Shown here piece after piece: positions 33,014 to 45,378 of a DNA stretch of 64,000 nucleotides (position 1 is its first letter; each line of letters opens with the position of its first letter). Position numbers and translations under genes: made by a program. The DNA lies in assembly GCA_015075375.1 (NCBI GenBank), contig JABTUM010000001.1, positions 677,201 through 741,200 on the forward strand, read 5' to 3'. Source of the stretch: Planctomycetota bacterium. Lineage in GTDB: Bacteria > Planctomycetota > SZUA-567 > H5-PLA8. Under the pieces are notes generated by a model. The model searched no databases and had not been told where the DNA came from. It worked only from the letters and a program-made list of their open reading frames with translations.

Positions 33014-35518
33014 TCAAGGGCTTTTAAAGCTGCCGGCCGCCGCCGAACGCGAAAGGTACAACACAATGACTTCGGTCTCGAAAACGCGTCCGCCCAAGCG
33101 GACCCGCACGGGCGCCTGGAGCGGCACGCTCGCCGGACCGGTGGCAGGAAGCAACCCGTAGTCCGCCCAAGCACCCGCCCAATCGCCTCGCTTGAGTATC
33201 GCGGTGAACGCCACCGATCCGCCGATAAAGCGCAGCGGACCGCCGTTCGCCTCGCGCTCGAAGACCGTACCCGCAAATTTCAGCGTGCCCTGCTGGGAAA
33301 GCCCCTTCCCTTTCGCATCGAGCACGAACGGCACCTCCGCGCCGGCCACTTCCACGCGCACCAAAGCGCCTTCCGCTGCCAAAGCAGCCGGAACCTCCGG
33401 CAGCGTTCCCACCAGAGTCAGCGTATCTAACCCCGGCTTGGTAAACCGCACTGCCCCGGCCACGCGCGCCAGGCTCAAAGTATCGGACGGATAGCGCTCG
33501 GGATCTTCCGGATCGGTTGCCGCCTCCGCTTCATCCGCATCGCTCACGCCATCGTCGTCCGAATCTTCGGGCAGAGCGGGCAGAAGCGCGGGACGAAAGA
33601 GGGCTTCCAGGATCGAATCGCGCTCCGGCCAAGCGACCTCGCGGCTGGCCTCGCGTACGCCGTCCGACCAGCGCACGAATGCGAATCGCGTACCCGTCGG
33701 AGGTTGCGGGGTGGGGGCGTCCAGTGTGCGGTCCAGATTGACCACACCTAAGACTCTCGCGGGCGTCCGCGACAGCGCCGAACCGTCCAGCGCAAGCGTG
33801 CGCTTGGCCGGCTGCGTGCCGAGCGTCAGGTACGCTTTGCGCGGGTAGATGTCGCGCGTGACCGTAACCGTATTCTCCGCCGCATCTCGAACCGTGACTT
33901 CGAAGCGAATCCACACGTTGGCAGACGATTCGCCTACGGTGGGCACCATCGCTACGCCTGAATCGATCCCTTCTAGATCGGTTAGGAACGGATGGCGATG
34001 CTTATCGTGGTGAAACCAGACATTCCAAGTGAACGCCTCCGGCGGTAACGGACCTTCTTCCGGGTCCACCGCGTACGCCGGGAAGGGCACGCTATCACCC
34101 CCCGCGTACTTCAAGCCTTTTGCCGGGACGTCCAGGGTCAACGCCGGAGGATAGTTCGGCGGCAGCACGGTCAGGACGGCATCGCGCGAGGCCACGGCTC
34201 CGAAGGCGTTGCGCACCACACAGCGAATCCGCGATCCGCTGTCCCCCAGCTTCAAGCCACTAATCGCCAAGCGCGGAGACGAGCTGCCCACGGGGCGGTC
34301 GTCGCAGTACCAGCGATAGTTCAGCTTCGGTGCACCCGAAGCGGCGACCTCGAATATCGCTTGCCGGTTCTGCGGCAGCGCCAAATCCTGAGGTTCTTCC
34401 ACGATCGCCGGCGCGAGCCCCGGTTCGTACTGAATGCGATAGATCGCGCCTTCGTACACGCACGCCACATAAAGCGCGCCGTCCGGACCGAGCTGAAGGT
34501 CCGAAGCGGGCGTGAAGCCCTGCGCGACCACCTGAGCCTGTAAGGTGTCCGGATCGAGCATAAACACCTTGCCGCTGCAAAAGTCGATATACGCATACCG
34601 GCCCACGTGCTCCGGCGGAAACGTGGGCGCAGGCGGATTGTAGAATAAGCCGCCGACAATCGCGCAACCCTGGCTGTGCGGATAGCTGAAGAGCGGTAGT
34701 TTGGTTTCGGCATCGCCGAACGGACCTTCAAAAGTCGGCCAGCCGTAATTCGATCCGGCTACGCCTTCGTCGATCTCCTCCCAGGCATCCTGGCCCACGT
34801 CGTTAATGAAAAGCCGTCCGGTACCGGGCTGGAACGAAAATGAGTACGGGTTACGTAATCCGTACGCCCAGATCGCGCGATTCAGGCCCGTAGCGGTCGT
34901 GAAGAACGGATTGTCTTCGGGAATGCTGCCGTCCGGGTTTAAGCGCAGGAGCTTGCCGAAAAGCGTATCCAGCCGCGCCGAGGTCTCCGGCCGGCTGTCG
35001 TCGCCCACGCCCACGTACAGCTTGCCGTCAGGTCCGAAGCGCAGCGCGCCGCCGTTGTGATTGGCCGCTTGCGTCGGATCCAGATCGAAGATGCGCACCT
35101 CGCTTCCGGCCGCCATGCGGTCACCATCGGCCGTTACTCGCGCGACAATATTGTGCGGAACAGGCAACTTGACCGAATAGTGCACGTACACGTGCCCGCT
35201 GGTTGCAAAATCCGGCGCGCAAACCACGCCCAGTAAGCCGCGCTCGAAGGTGGTATCGACGGCAAAGGTGGCGAACGGCGCCGCGAGCAGCTTGCCGTTC
35301 TTGACCACACGCAAGCGGCCCTCCTTTTCGCAGAACAGCATCCGCCCATCGGGCGTAAAGGTCATCGCCATGGGCCCCGGGATGCCCGACAGGTAGCGGG
35401 TGACGCTGAAATGACTGGCCCCGGTAGGACCGTCTTCGGCGACGATCGCGCTAGCGGCCCAAACAAACAGCGCTGCGGAGGCACGCAGAAGTACACGAAT
35501 TCGGCTCTTCAAACTCAT
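33014..35518 (-). CDS. Secreted PQQ-type glucose/sorbosone dehydrogenase with Ig-like and C-terminal modules
   Basis: 834 residues. A signal peptide (about 1-27) precedes a six-bladed beta-propeller of the GSDH family (about 35-370): ERGLLGVVCAPDF, HNGGALRFGPDGKLYVGVGD and YGLRNPYSFSF with GRLFINDVGQDAWEEI are its signature blades. An Ig-like domain follows (about 372-450), then beta modules and a Ca-binding DSDDDGVSDADE repeat (about 655-670) of thrombospondin-3 style. It would oxidise a sugar or polyol outside the cytoplasm, with PQQ or another cofactor. It is divergent from the HTH-cyclase gene. Confidence 0.85.
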   Translation of the reverse strand: MSLKSRIRVLLRASAALFVWAASAIVAEDGPTGASHFSVTRYLSGIPGPMAMTFTPDGRMLFCEKEGRLRVVKNGKLLAAPFATFAVDTTFERGLLGVVCAPDFATSGHVYVHYSVKLPVPHNIVARVTADGDRMAAGSEVRIFDLDPTQAANHNGGALRFGPDGKLYVGVGDDSRPETSARLDTLFGKLLRLNPDGSIPEDNPFFTTATGLNRAIWAYGLRNPYSFSFQPGTGRLFINDVGQDAWEEIDEGVAGSNYGWPTFEGPFGDAETKLPLFSYPHSQGCAIVGGLFYNPPAPTFPPEHVGRYAYIDFCSGKVFMLDPDTLQAQVVAQGFTPASDLQLGPDGALYVACVYEGAIYRIQYEPGLAPAIVEEPQDLALPQNRQAIFEVAASGAPKLNYRWYCDDRPVGSSSPRLAISGLKLGDSGSRIRCVVRNAFGAVASRDAVLTVLPPNYPPALTLDVPAKGLKYAGGDSVPFPAYAVDPEEGPLPPEAFTWNVWFHHDKHRHPFLTDLEGIDSGVAMVPTVGESSANVWIRFEVTVRDAAENTVTVTRDIYPRKAYLTLGTQPAKRTLALDGSALSRTPARVLGVVNLDRTLDAPTPQPPTGTRFAFVRWSDGVREASREVAWPERDSILEALFRPALLPALPEDSDDDGVSDADEAEAATDPEDPERYPSDTLSLARVAGAVRFTKPGLDTLTLVGTLPEVPAALAAEGALVRVEVAGAEVPFVLDAKGKGLSQQGTLKFAGTVFEREANGGPLRFIGGSVAFTAILKRGDWAGAWADYGLLPATGPASVPLQAPVRVRLGGRVFETEVIVLYLSRSAAAGSFKSP

Positions 35519-35526
35519 CGTTCCCA

Positions 35527-35612
35527 GTTGGCTAAGAATCCTATGGTACTCGTCTGGCGGCTCGATTCAACCCGGCCCAGCCAACCGCCTCTTGCTTGGA
35601 CTCAACGGAGTC
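35527..35612. promoter_or_regulatory. Inverted repeats in the dehydrogenase/HTH-cyclase divergent spacer
   Basis: GTTGGCT (35527-35533) is complementary to AGCCAAC (35579-35585). Further on, GACTC-aacg-GAGTC (35599-35612) is a perfect 5-4-5 palindrome. Both lie in the 154-bp spacer and are candidate operators for the XRE domain encoded next door. Confidence 0.35.
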
Positions 35613-35672
35613 TCCATTGTGAACGGCGGCGGCTTTGCGCTTTAATGGTCGACGGGCCCCAGGAGTACGGCG

Positions 35673-36404
35673 ATGAATCTTAAGGATCTCGGGCGGCGTA
35701 TTCGCGGTCAGCGCGAAAAGTGCCGGCTCAAGCAGTCCGATATCGCCCACGCCTTGGGCATCACCGCTCAGGCGGTGAGCAAGTGGGAACGCGGCGAGAA
35801 CGCGCCCGATATCGCGGTGCTGCTGGACCTCTCGCGCATCCTCAGTGTAAACGTAGATTGGCTGCTGGGACGTGTCGAAGCCCAAGACAGCACGTTCCCG
35901 GCCACAGTGCTCTGCACCGATATGGACGGTTACGCGGTACGCGCTTCGAGCATGCCGCCGCGCGACGTCGCCACGTGGGCCAACGGCATCTTCTATCAGG
36001 TCACCGAAGCGGTCATCGATCACAGCGGCGTGCCCGTGAAGTACGTGGGCGACGGGTTTCTCGGCTTCTTTTCCGGCCCGCGCCATGCCGACCGAGCCGT
36101 CAATGCCGCGTTGCAGCTTCACCGCGTCAGCGGTTACGATGGGTTGAACGTACTGGTCCACAGCGGCGAGATTTACCTCGGCCCGGTCGGGCATCCCGAG
36201 TACGCGCGCCCCGACATCATCGGCGAAACCGTCAACATCGCCTTCATGGCGTTAGGCTGCGTACCGAAGGAAATCAAGAGCCGCGTCGCAGCCACCGAGA
36301 AAACCGTTGAACTGCTGGAGCAGAAGCCGCGCCTGGGAAAACCCGTCAACGCACCGCTGCGCCCCATGCACGCCTCCATTCGCGTCTACGAACTGAAGCC
36401 GTAA
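35673..36404 (+). CDS. XRE helix-turn-helix fused to class III nucleotide cyclase domain
   Basis: 243 residues. Residues 5-66 are an XRE/Cro-type HTH (LKQSDIAHALGITAQAVSKW is the recognition region). Residues about 76-240 are an adenylate/guanylate cyclase homology domain: metal Asp D83 in CTDMDGY, metal Asp D127 in KYVGDGF with purine-contacting K123, D181 in PDIIGE, and N188 in ETVNIAFMA. The transition-state Arg expected four residues after N188 is Met (M192). This is a soluble one-component protein joining DNA binding to a cyclase fold. It may be a weak cyclase or a nucleotide-sensing repressor. It ends 28 bp before metH and is likely co-transcribed with it. Confidence 0.85.
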   Translation: MNLKDLGRRIRGQREKCRLKQSDIAHALGITAQAVSKWERGENAPDIAVLLDLSRILSVNVDWLLGRVEAQDSTFPATVLCTDMDGYAVRASSMPPRDVATWANGIFYQVTEAVIDHSGVPVKYVGDGFLGFFSGPRHADRAVNAALQLHRVSGYDGLNVLVHSGEIYLGPVGHPEYARPDIIGETVNIAFMALGCVPKEIKSRVAATEKTVELLEQKPRLGKPVNAPLRPMHASIRVYELKP

Positions 36405-36432
36405 ACTTTCTCCACGTGCCGGAGCTCAACCC

Positions 36433-39975
<3,543 letters not shown>

Positions 39976-40002
39976 TCGCGGCAGCACGAAGCGAATTTTT
40001 TT
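39976..40002 (+). terminator. Possible terminator of metH
   Basis: A short TCGC...GCGA stem directly after the stop codon is followed by seven T (39996-40002). The stem is weak but the T-run and position fit. Confidence 0.4.
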
Positions 40003-40022
40003 CGGCATCGAGCGCCGCACGG

Positions 40023-40448
40023 CTAAAGCACGCGGTGTTCTTTCAGCAGGCATTTGTTCATCACCACCTTCAGCCCGGCGGCACGGGCGAGATCGGCGGC
40101 GGCGTTATTCACGATGCCTTCCTGCATCCAGATCACCTTCGCGCCCTTCGCAATGGCCTCTTCCACGATGGGCGGCACGTCTTCGGGCTTGCGGAAGATG
40201 TTCACGATCTCCAGCGGCCCGGGCAAGTCCTTCAGGTGCGCGTACGAGGTCTCGCCCAGCACCGGCCCCTTGAGCATTGGGTTGACTGGCGTGATCTTGT
40301 AGCCGTGCTGCTGCATGTACGCCGAGACGCCGTAACTGGGACGGTCCGGCTTGTCGCTCAGCCCCACCACCGCGATAGACTTGTACTGCTTCAGAATCTC
40401 CGCGATCTCTGCCATCGTCGCGTTCTGTTTCGGGAATTCGCATTCCAT
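40023..40448 (-). CDS. CoA-binding domain protein (YccU-like)
   Basis: 141 residues forming a single CoA-binding Rossmann domain: SIAVVGLSDKPDRPSYGV (nucleotide loop), YKITPVNP, then VNIFRKPEDVPPIVEEAI and VIWMQEGIVNNAA. This is the YccU branch of the succinyl-CoA synthetase-like CoA-binding family; its physiological role is poorly known. It is last in the minus-strand run after the LRR gene (20-bp gap) and converges with metH. Confidence 0.9.
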   Translation of the reverse strand: MECEFPKQNATMAEIAEILKQYKSIAVVGLSDKPDRPSYGVSAYMQQHGYKITPVNPMLKGPVLGETSYAHLKDLPGPLEIVNIFRKPEDVPPIVEEAIAKGAKVIWMQEGIVNNAAADLARAAGLKVVMNKCLLKEHRVL

Positions 40449-40468
40449 GCGCAGGGCTCCTGAACGAA

Positions 40469-41896
40469 CTAAGGATCGAGCGGATTGGGCAGGCCCGGCA
40501 ACGGGTTGTCTTCCACCTTTACGTCGTGCTTTCCCAGCCAGGACACCAGGAACTGAATGCTTTCATTGCGCAACGGCCAGTTTCCCAGCACGCCGCCCAG
40601 CCATTCCGCCTGCTTGTTGTGCCGGAACGCGACCGTCACGACGATCTGGTCCTTCTGCATGAATTCGAGGAATGGCCCCGTGGAACACGCACATTCGAGC
40701 GCTTCGCCGTCCATATCCACGTGAACTTGGGCGCCCAGTTCCAACAAAACGGCCGTATCAGCCACTTCAAGCGCGGGCTTCTCGATGATTTTACCGCTGG
40801 GTAGCAGCGAGCGCACGCGCATCCGGTCGCAACGCTTCAGCGATTCCGCCAGCAGCTTATCGAGCTGGAACAGCACCACCGCGTTGGGGTTCGTTTGCCG
40901 AAACTGCGCGACATCCGCTTCTGACAATGGCGTCTTGAGCAGCTCCGCGCCTTGCAGCGCCGGGAGCTTGCCCTCGGGCAGCTTCTTGATCGGGCTGCGG
41001 TTGGCGAGCACGAAGCGCAGGTTTGCGTGTTCAGAGAGCGGAGAGAGGTCCGACACTTCGGTCTGCTGCACGTCCAGCACGCGCAGGTCGCTCAGCGCCT
41101 TGGCGAAGGCCACATCCTTCACGCCGCGCGTAAAGCCCAGATTCAGGCTGCGCAGGGCCGGGCAGCGCGCCAGCGCATCCGCGCGTTGCACCGTCGTGGC
41201 GCTCAGGTCTAGATACTTCAGCGCCGGCATTCCGGTGAAGAGTTCCATATCCAGCGCCGGATGCCCGTAACTGATCACCGCGAAGAATTCCAGCTTCGTG
41301 AGCTTCCTCAGCGATCCGTAATCGCTGAAACCGCCGCCGTGCTTTTCGTAGACCGCCAGAGCGCGCAGGTTCGCCGGAAATGCCGGAAGCGCTCGCGTTT
41401 CGCCCAGCGCGACCAAATCGGTCACCGTCACGCATGTTTTTTGAGGATCCAATTGGCCGATGCGCTTGGCCACCGTATCGTCCCAGTAGTCCAGAAATAC
41501 GCCGCGCAGGCCCGCCAGTTCTTCGGCTTCAAGTTCCGGGAGCGGGTTGACGAGCACCTTCTCCCCCGCGCGCATCGCCCATGTCACGCGTACGCCATGC
41601 AGTGTCCGCTTCCCGTCCGCGCCCGCCAGATACAGACGCTCCCGCTGCTCCAGCGGCACATGGAATGCGTACGTGCCCGGTTCGCCCAGCGTCACCATGA
41701 TCCCGTTGATCATCGCCAGATCGCCGGCCTGCGGCTGCGATTCGTAATTCAGCGAAATGATCTGCGGGAAAAGCTCTAGGTCGTTGAGCGTGAATTTATA
41801 CGCGGGCAATTCCTGGGCGCCCAGTGGCAGCGCCGCCCACAGCGCCAGAAGCGGAGCCATCATACGCAGGGCGCGGAGGATGCGTAATCGGCTCAC
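40469..41896 (-). CDS. Secreted leucine-rich-repeat protein
   Basis: 475 residues. A signal peptide ends around LPLGAQE (residue 28). The middle (about 185-330) has LRR-type repeats: LRKLTKLEFFAVI, MPALKYLDLSATTV, CPALRSLNLGFTRG, LSDLRVLDVQQTEVSDLSPL and HANLRFVLANRSP. Beta-rich regions lie on both sides. This suggests an extracytoplasmic binding protein. The ATG overlaps the stop of the DUF3299 gene by 4 nt, so the two are translationally coupled. The role is unknown; it may assist the metal-transport cluster upstream. Confidence 0.75.
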   Translation of the reverse strand: MSRLRILRALRMMAPLLALWAALPLGAQELPAYKFTLNDLELFPQIISLNYESQPQAGDLAMINGIMVTLGEPGTYAFHVPLEQRERLYLAGADGKRTLHGVRVTWAMRAGEKVLVNPLPELEAEELAGLRGVFLDYWDDTVAKRIGQLDPQKTCVTVTDLVALGETRALPAFPANLRALAVYEKHGGGFSDYGSLRKLTKLEFFAVISYGHPALDMELFTGMPALKYLDLSATTVQRADALARCPALRSLNLGFTRGVKDVAFAKALSDLRVLDVQQTEVSDLSPLSEHANLRFVLANRSPIKKLPEGKLPALQGAELLKTPLSEADVAQFRQTNPNAVVLFQLDKLLAESLKRCDRMRVRSLLPSGKIIEKPALEVADTAVLLELGAQVHVDMDGEALECACSTGPFLEFMQKDQIVVTVAFRHNKQAEWLGGVLGNWPLRNESIQFLVSWLGKHDVKVEDNPLPGLPNPLDP

Positions 41897-42579
41897 AGGT
41901 CCAGCGGCCCTTCGACGGTCTCGGTTTCCATCCGATACAGGCTCGTCACGATCCCGTCCTTGTTGCGCTTCTCGCCGACTTCAAGTTTGCCGTATACCGT
42001 CACGATCGCGTCGTTGTACCACTCGACGCCTTTCTCGTTCTTCACCTGCACGAAGACCAGTTCGTTCAGACGCGGCACCTGCCCGAAGCAGCAAAGCGAT
42101 TGGTTGCGCATCAGCCAAAAGGCCTTCACCGATCCGCCGTCTACTTTCAGCGGATACATGAAACCTTGCACCGCCACTTCCTGGGTATCGAGCGCCTGGA
42201 TCGTCGCGGGAATCTGGTCTGCCTGAGCCGCCGGTTCGCCCGGCGCGGGTTGGAACATCGTCGTGACCTGGTTGGGGTCGTTGTATATGAAGCCGGCCAG
42301 CAGATCGAAGGTGACTTGCTTAAAGCGCCGGGATTCTTGCGCTACCGCGGGTCCCACTTCAACGGGCGCCTTCCCCGCATCGTACGGTGGATCGGCCACC
42401 GCCCCATCGATCGGGTCGCCCTTCAGGTTCGCCGCGTCCAAGCCCGGCACGGCAGTGGGCGCCGGTGCCGCCCAGCCGCTCACCGCCCACGAAAGCGCCG
42501 CAAGAACCGCCACCACGCCCACGGCGACCCAGAAGTCCTCGCCGCTGCGTGCTTTCGGTGTGGAACGTGATTCGCTCAT
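41893..42579 (-). CDS. DUF3299-like membrane-anchored protein
   Basis: 228 residues. One TM helix near the N-terminus (about 17-38) anchors a periplasmic domain. The core GFMYPLKVDGGSVKAFWLMRN with CCFGQVPRLNE resembles DUF3299 (family pattern: G-x-x-x-P, then a cluster with Cys before a proline-rich stretch), here with a Cys pair. DUF3299 proteins occur in planctomycetes and in the Vibrio zinc locus, as I recall. Genes on this strand upstream are a His-rich lipoprotein and an ABC ATPase/permease pair. Confidence 0.65.
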   Translation of the reverse strand: MSESRSTPKARSGEDFWVAVGVVAVLAALSWAVSGWAAPAPTAVPGLDAANLKGDPIDGAVADPPYDAGKAPVEVGPAVAQESRRFKQVTFDLLAGFIYNDPNQVTTMFQPAPGEPAAQADQIPATIQALDTQEVAVQGFMYPLKVDGGSVKAFWLMRNQSLCCFGQVPRLNELVFVQVKNEKGVEWYNDAIVTVYGKLEVGEKRNKDGIVTSLYRMETETVEGPLDL

Positions 42580-42671
42580 GCCGCCGTTCGTCCGTGCCGC
42601 CTACCTTATATATCGGACGTCCCGAATTGCGCCATTAATACGGACGCGCGAATCCCGGCGCTCTTCGAGCT

Positions 42672-42780
42672 ACTAGGCTCTGTCCCGAATCACGTTCTCG
42701 GCTGCTGCTTGCGGGGACCTGCGCAGAGCTTCGTCCGCGCGACGCATACGCCATCAAAGCGTTTCGGGACGAAGCCTAGT
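42672..42780. mobile_element. MITE-like element with 19-bp inverted ends
   Basis: ACTAGGCTCTGTCCCGAAT (42672-42690) is the near-complement of TTTCGGGACGAAGCCTAGT (42762-42780), with 16 of 19 positions matching and a 71-bp centre too small to code. CTAG occurs at both edges (42673-42676 and 42776-42779), matching the 4-bp target-site duplication of IS5-group elements. The right CTAG contains the stop codon of the lipoprotein gene. No full-length element is in the window, so the parent is unknown. A long hairpin-type terminator is the alternative. Confidence 0.5.
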
Positions 42781-43315
42781 GCCCGTGGCCGTCATGGCCC
42801 GCCGAAGCCGCGGAGCCCTGTGGGAAGTTAACGGTCTGTCCCGGCAGATCCGTACCCTTCAGCTTCAACGCCGGAACCGTGATCCGAAGCTTCTCGGCGC
42901 CTTTTAAGGCCTCCAAAACGCCTTCGTATTGCGAAGTTTTATCCGCGGTTTCGCCGGTCAAGCTGCTGGCAACGCCCTTGAGCTTCAGTTCGTGTTCCGA
43001 GCCGTCGGCAAGCTTCACCTTCAGCGCGATCTCGGACGCTTCCATCGGCATGCCATTCTCGGCGTGCCCATCCAGTACGTAGCACGTCAGTTTCCCCGAG
43101 GCTTTATCCAGCACGAACTCCAAATTTGCGAAGTGGTCGCCCAGTTCCACCAGAGTGCCGCCATGCGGCGGCTCGTGATGATGTCCATGTTCATGCTCGT
43201 GATCGTGCGCGTCGGTCTTGGCCGCCGCGGTGGTGGTCTTGGCGGCTTGGCCGCATCCATAAAACGCCAAAGCGGCCACCAGCGCCAGGCCCCGTTTCCA
43301 GCCGTTCTTAATCAT
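42776..43315 (-). CDS. His-rich metal-binding lipoprotein
   Basis: 179 residues from ATG 43315. The N-terminal signal ends in AFYGC (C21), a lipobox-like site with unusual residues before Gly-Cys. Eight His lie between residues 37 and 51 (HDHEHEHGHHHEPPH), and the C-terminus adds GHDGHGH, typical of zinc, nickel or copper-binding periplasmic proteins. A beta-rich middle (about 52-165) follows the His run. It lies just after the ABC permease gene (61-bp gap). The stop codon TAG sits inside the edge of the inverted-repeat element at 42672-42780, so the last residues may have been altered by insertion. Confidence 0.8.
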   Translation of the reverse strand: MIKNGWKRGLALVAALAFYGCGQAAKTTTAAAKTDAHDHEHEHGHHHEPPHGGTLVELGDHFANLEFVLDKASGKLTCYVLDGHAENGMPMEASEIALKVKLADGSEHELKLKGVASSLTGETADKTSQYEGVLEALKGAEKLRITVPALKLKGTDLPGQTVNFPQGSAASAGHDGHGH

Positions 43316-43376
43316 CCGGTTCCCTTTCTTCGTTGCATGGCTCAAACGTTGCCATGAACCTTGGCACGGACGCACT

Positions 43377-44636
43377 CTAACTCGATGGCTGCAACCCCGT
43401 CGCCACGTCCGTGCGGTAAGCCTTCCACGCCGGCAAAAGGCCCGCAAACGCGCCCAGCGCAATCATGCCGAGCGGCGCGGCCCACAGTACCGAATGGTAC
43501 TGCAGCGGCACGAGCACCACGCCGGTCTGCGCGCGAATCACGTGAGCCGCGCCAGCTAGAATGACTGCGTACACCGCGAAGCCCAGGATGCTGCCCAGCA
43601 GCGCGATGGCCGCCGCTTCGCTCACGATGGCCGCGCTGACCGTGCTCCGCCGCGCCCCCAGCGCGCGCAAGATCGCGAACTCACGCCGCCGCTCGTTCAT
43701 CGTATTGTACAAGCTGGCCAGGATCGAACCTGCCGCCACCAGCACCACCAGGTAGGCCACCAATTCCAGGATGCGTACCACCCAGCCCAGCTTATTGAAA
43801 AGATCTGCCATCACCAGATCGATCGGCCACGCCAGGGTCGCCAGCGTGCCTTGACGGTTGATCTTCTGGGCGAACGTGAAGCCCAGCGCCGGATCCTTGA
43901 ACTTGATCAGCACCGCGCTCACTTCCTTGGCCTCATCGGGGATCGGCTTCCCGGCCTCGGCCATGTACTCCGTCCCGGTCCCGCGGATCACGTGTCCTTC
44001 CATCCGGAAGATACCTTCGATCGGAATCCAGATCGCGCGATCCGACGGCGAATTGGTCGGCTCCAGGATGCCTACCACCAAATAGCGTTCGCTATGCTTC
44101 TTGGATTCGTCGAAGGTCAATCCGTGGTACGGATGGAAATAGTCGCCCAGACGCAGACCCGTGGCTTGAGCGGCAAAACTGCCCAGCACCGCTTCGCGCT
44201 TGGTCGGATCGAAAGCTCGGCCTCCAGGCGCGAACGCGAAGGTTCGATCTTCCTGATACCGGAACTTCGAAAAAATCTCCGCCTCGGTCCCGACGATCCT
44301 AAAGCCTTGGTAGTTGTCGCCTACCGCGTAAGGAATCGCTAATTCGACTTGTGCATCCTTCTTCACCTCTTGATACAGCGTCCACGGAATGTTCCCAGGG
44401 CTCGTCTCGAGGTGAAAGACCGCATTAAGCACCAACTGAAGCTGGCTGCCGCGTGCGCCCAGCACGGCGTCGAAGCCCGCCGGCCCGCCCGTAAACGCGT
44501 CGAACGTCTGCTTGTTCAGCGCGAAGACCGCCATGACCAGACCGCACGCCAGCGCGGTGCTCGCCACCGTCACGCTCGTCGATACCGCGTGCTGACGCAG
44601 GCTGCGCGGCACGATCAGGAGCAAGCCTTGCCTCAC
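43377..44636 (-). CDS. ABC transporter permease (FtsX/MacB-like)
   Basis: 419 residues with an N-terminal TM helix, a large periplasmic region (about 55-270) and three C-terminal TM helices. The cytoplasmic coupling segment MNERRREFAILRALGARRSTV is the classic FtsX/LolC/MacB motif. GTG 44636 overlaps the ATPase stop (GTGA), so the two genes are coupled. It forms a mechanotransmission-type exporter or extractor, or the permease of a Zrg-like metal system, given the His-rich lipoprotein and DUF3299 neighbours. Confidence 0.92.
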   Translation of the reverse strand: MRQGLLLIVPRSLRQHAVSTSVTVASTALACGLVMAVFALNKQTFDAFTGGPAGFDAVLGARGSQLQLVLNAVFHLETSPGNIPWTLYQEVKKDAQVELAIPYAVGDNYQGFRIVGTEAEIFSKFRYQEDRTFAFAPGGRAFDPTKREAVLGSFAAQATGLRLGDYFHPYHGLTFDESKKHSERYLVVGILEPTNSPSDRAIWIPIEGIFRMEGHVIRGTGTEYMAEAGKPIPDEAKEVSAVLIKFKDPALGFTFAQKINRQGTLATLAWPIDLVMADLFNKLGWVVRILELVAYLVVLVAAGSILASLYNTMNERRREFAILRALGARRSTVSAAIVSEAAAIALLGSILGFAVYAVILAGAAHVIRAQTGVVLVPLQYHSVLWAAPLGMIALGAFAGLLPAWKAYRTDVATGLQPSS

Positions 44637-45322
44637 GCGCTGCCCTCCGCCACGGGGCCGCGCGCCCGGTTGAGTTGCTCCAGATCTTCGACGCGATCGA
44701 ACGCGCCCAGTACCGCCGGATCGTGGCTGACCAGCAACAGCGCCGCCTGCTGCTCGCGGCATGCCGAACGAATCAACTCCAGCGCCTCCGCCGCATGCCT
44801 GGGATCGAGGTTTCCCGTCGGTTCGTCGGCCAGCACCAGTTGGGGCCGGTTGGCCAGCGCCCGCGCCACCGCCACGCGTTGCTGCTGCCCGACGCTCAGT
44901 TCGCGCGGCCGGTAATCCATCCGCTCGCCCAGCCCCACGCGCTCCAGCAGTTTCCGCGCGAAGTCCGCATCGGCTCCGGCGCCGAACATCATTCCCAGCG
45001 CCACGTTCTCAAGCGCCGTATACCCTTGCAGCAGATTGAAGGTCTGGAAGATGTACCCGATGCGCCGCGCGCGAACACGATCCCGTGCGCCTTCGCTTAA
45101 CGCGGTCAGATCCTCATCGCCCACCCGGATCGTCCCGCCGTCGGGGGTCAGGATTCCCGCGATAAGGTTCAGCAGCGTCGTCTTTCCGCTCCCGCTGGTT
45201 CCGCGTAACGCCACCTGCTCGCCGGCTCCGATTTCGAATCGCGAAATATCGATGACGCGCTGCGTTTCGCCCGAAGGCGTGCGATAGCTTTTGCGCAGAT
45301 CGTGAAGCTCAAGGACAGGCAT
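44633..45322 (-). CDS. ABC transporter ATP-binding protein (LolD/MacB type)
   Basis: 229 residues. Walker A GTSGSGKTT, Q-loop in IFQTFNLLQGYTALENV, signature LSVGQQQRVAVARAL, Walker B LVLADEPTGNLD and switch His in LLVSHDPAV. The sequence and small size put it in the LolD/MacB/FtsE branch, fitting the permease with which it overlaps by 4 nt. ATG 45322 lies just after GGGAG; the longer in-frame extension to 45688 is not homologous. Confidence 0.95.
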   Translation of the reverse strand: MPVLELHDLRKSYRTPSGETQRVIDISRFEIGAGEQVALRGTSGSGKTTLLNLIAGILTPDGGTIRVGDEDLTALSEGARDRVRARRIGYIFQTFNLLQGYTALENVALGMMFGAGADADFARKLLERVGLGERMDYRPRELSVGQQQRVAVARALANRPQLVLADEPTGNLDPRHAAEALELIRSACREQQAALLLVSHDPAVLGAFDRVEDLEQLNRARGPVAEGSA

Positions 45323-45378
45323 GGCGCTCCCGGAATCGATCGGCCGTTCCTTAAGTAGACGCGCGAGGCACACGCCCC

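Noticed and set aside
36405..36432. Cobalamin riboswitch upstream of metH
   Set aside because: Only 28 bp separate the genes, and no B12-box-like sequence lies in or before them.
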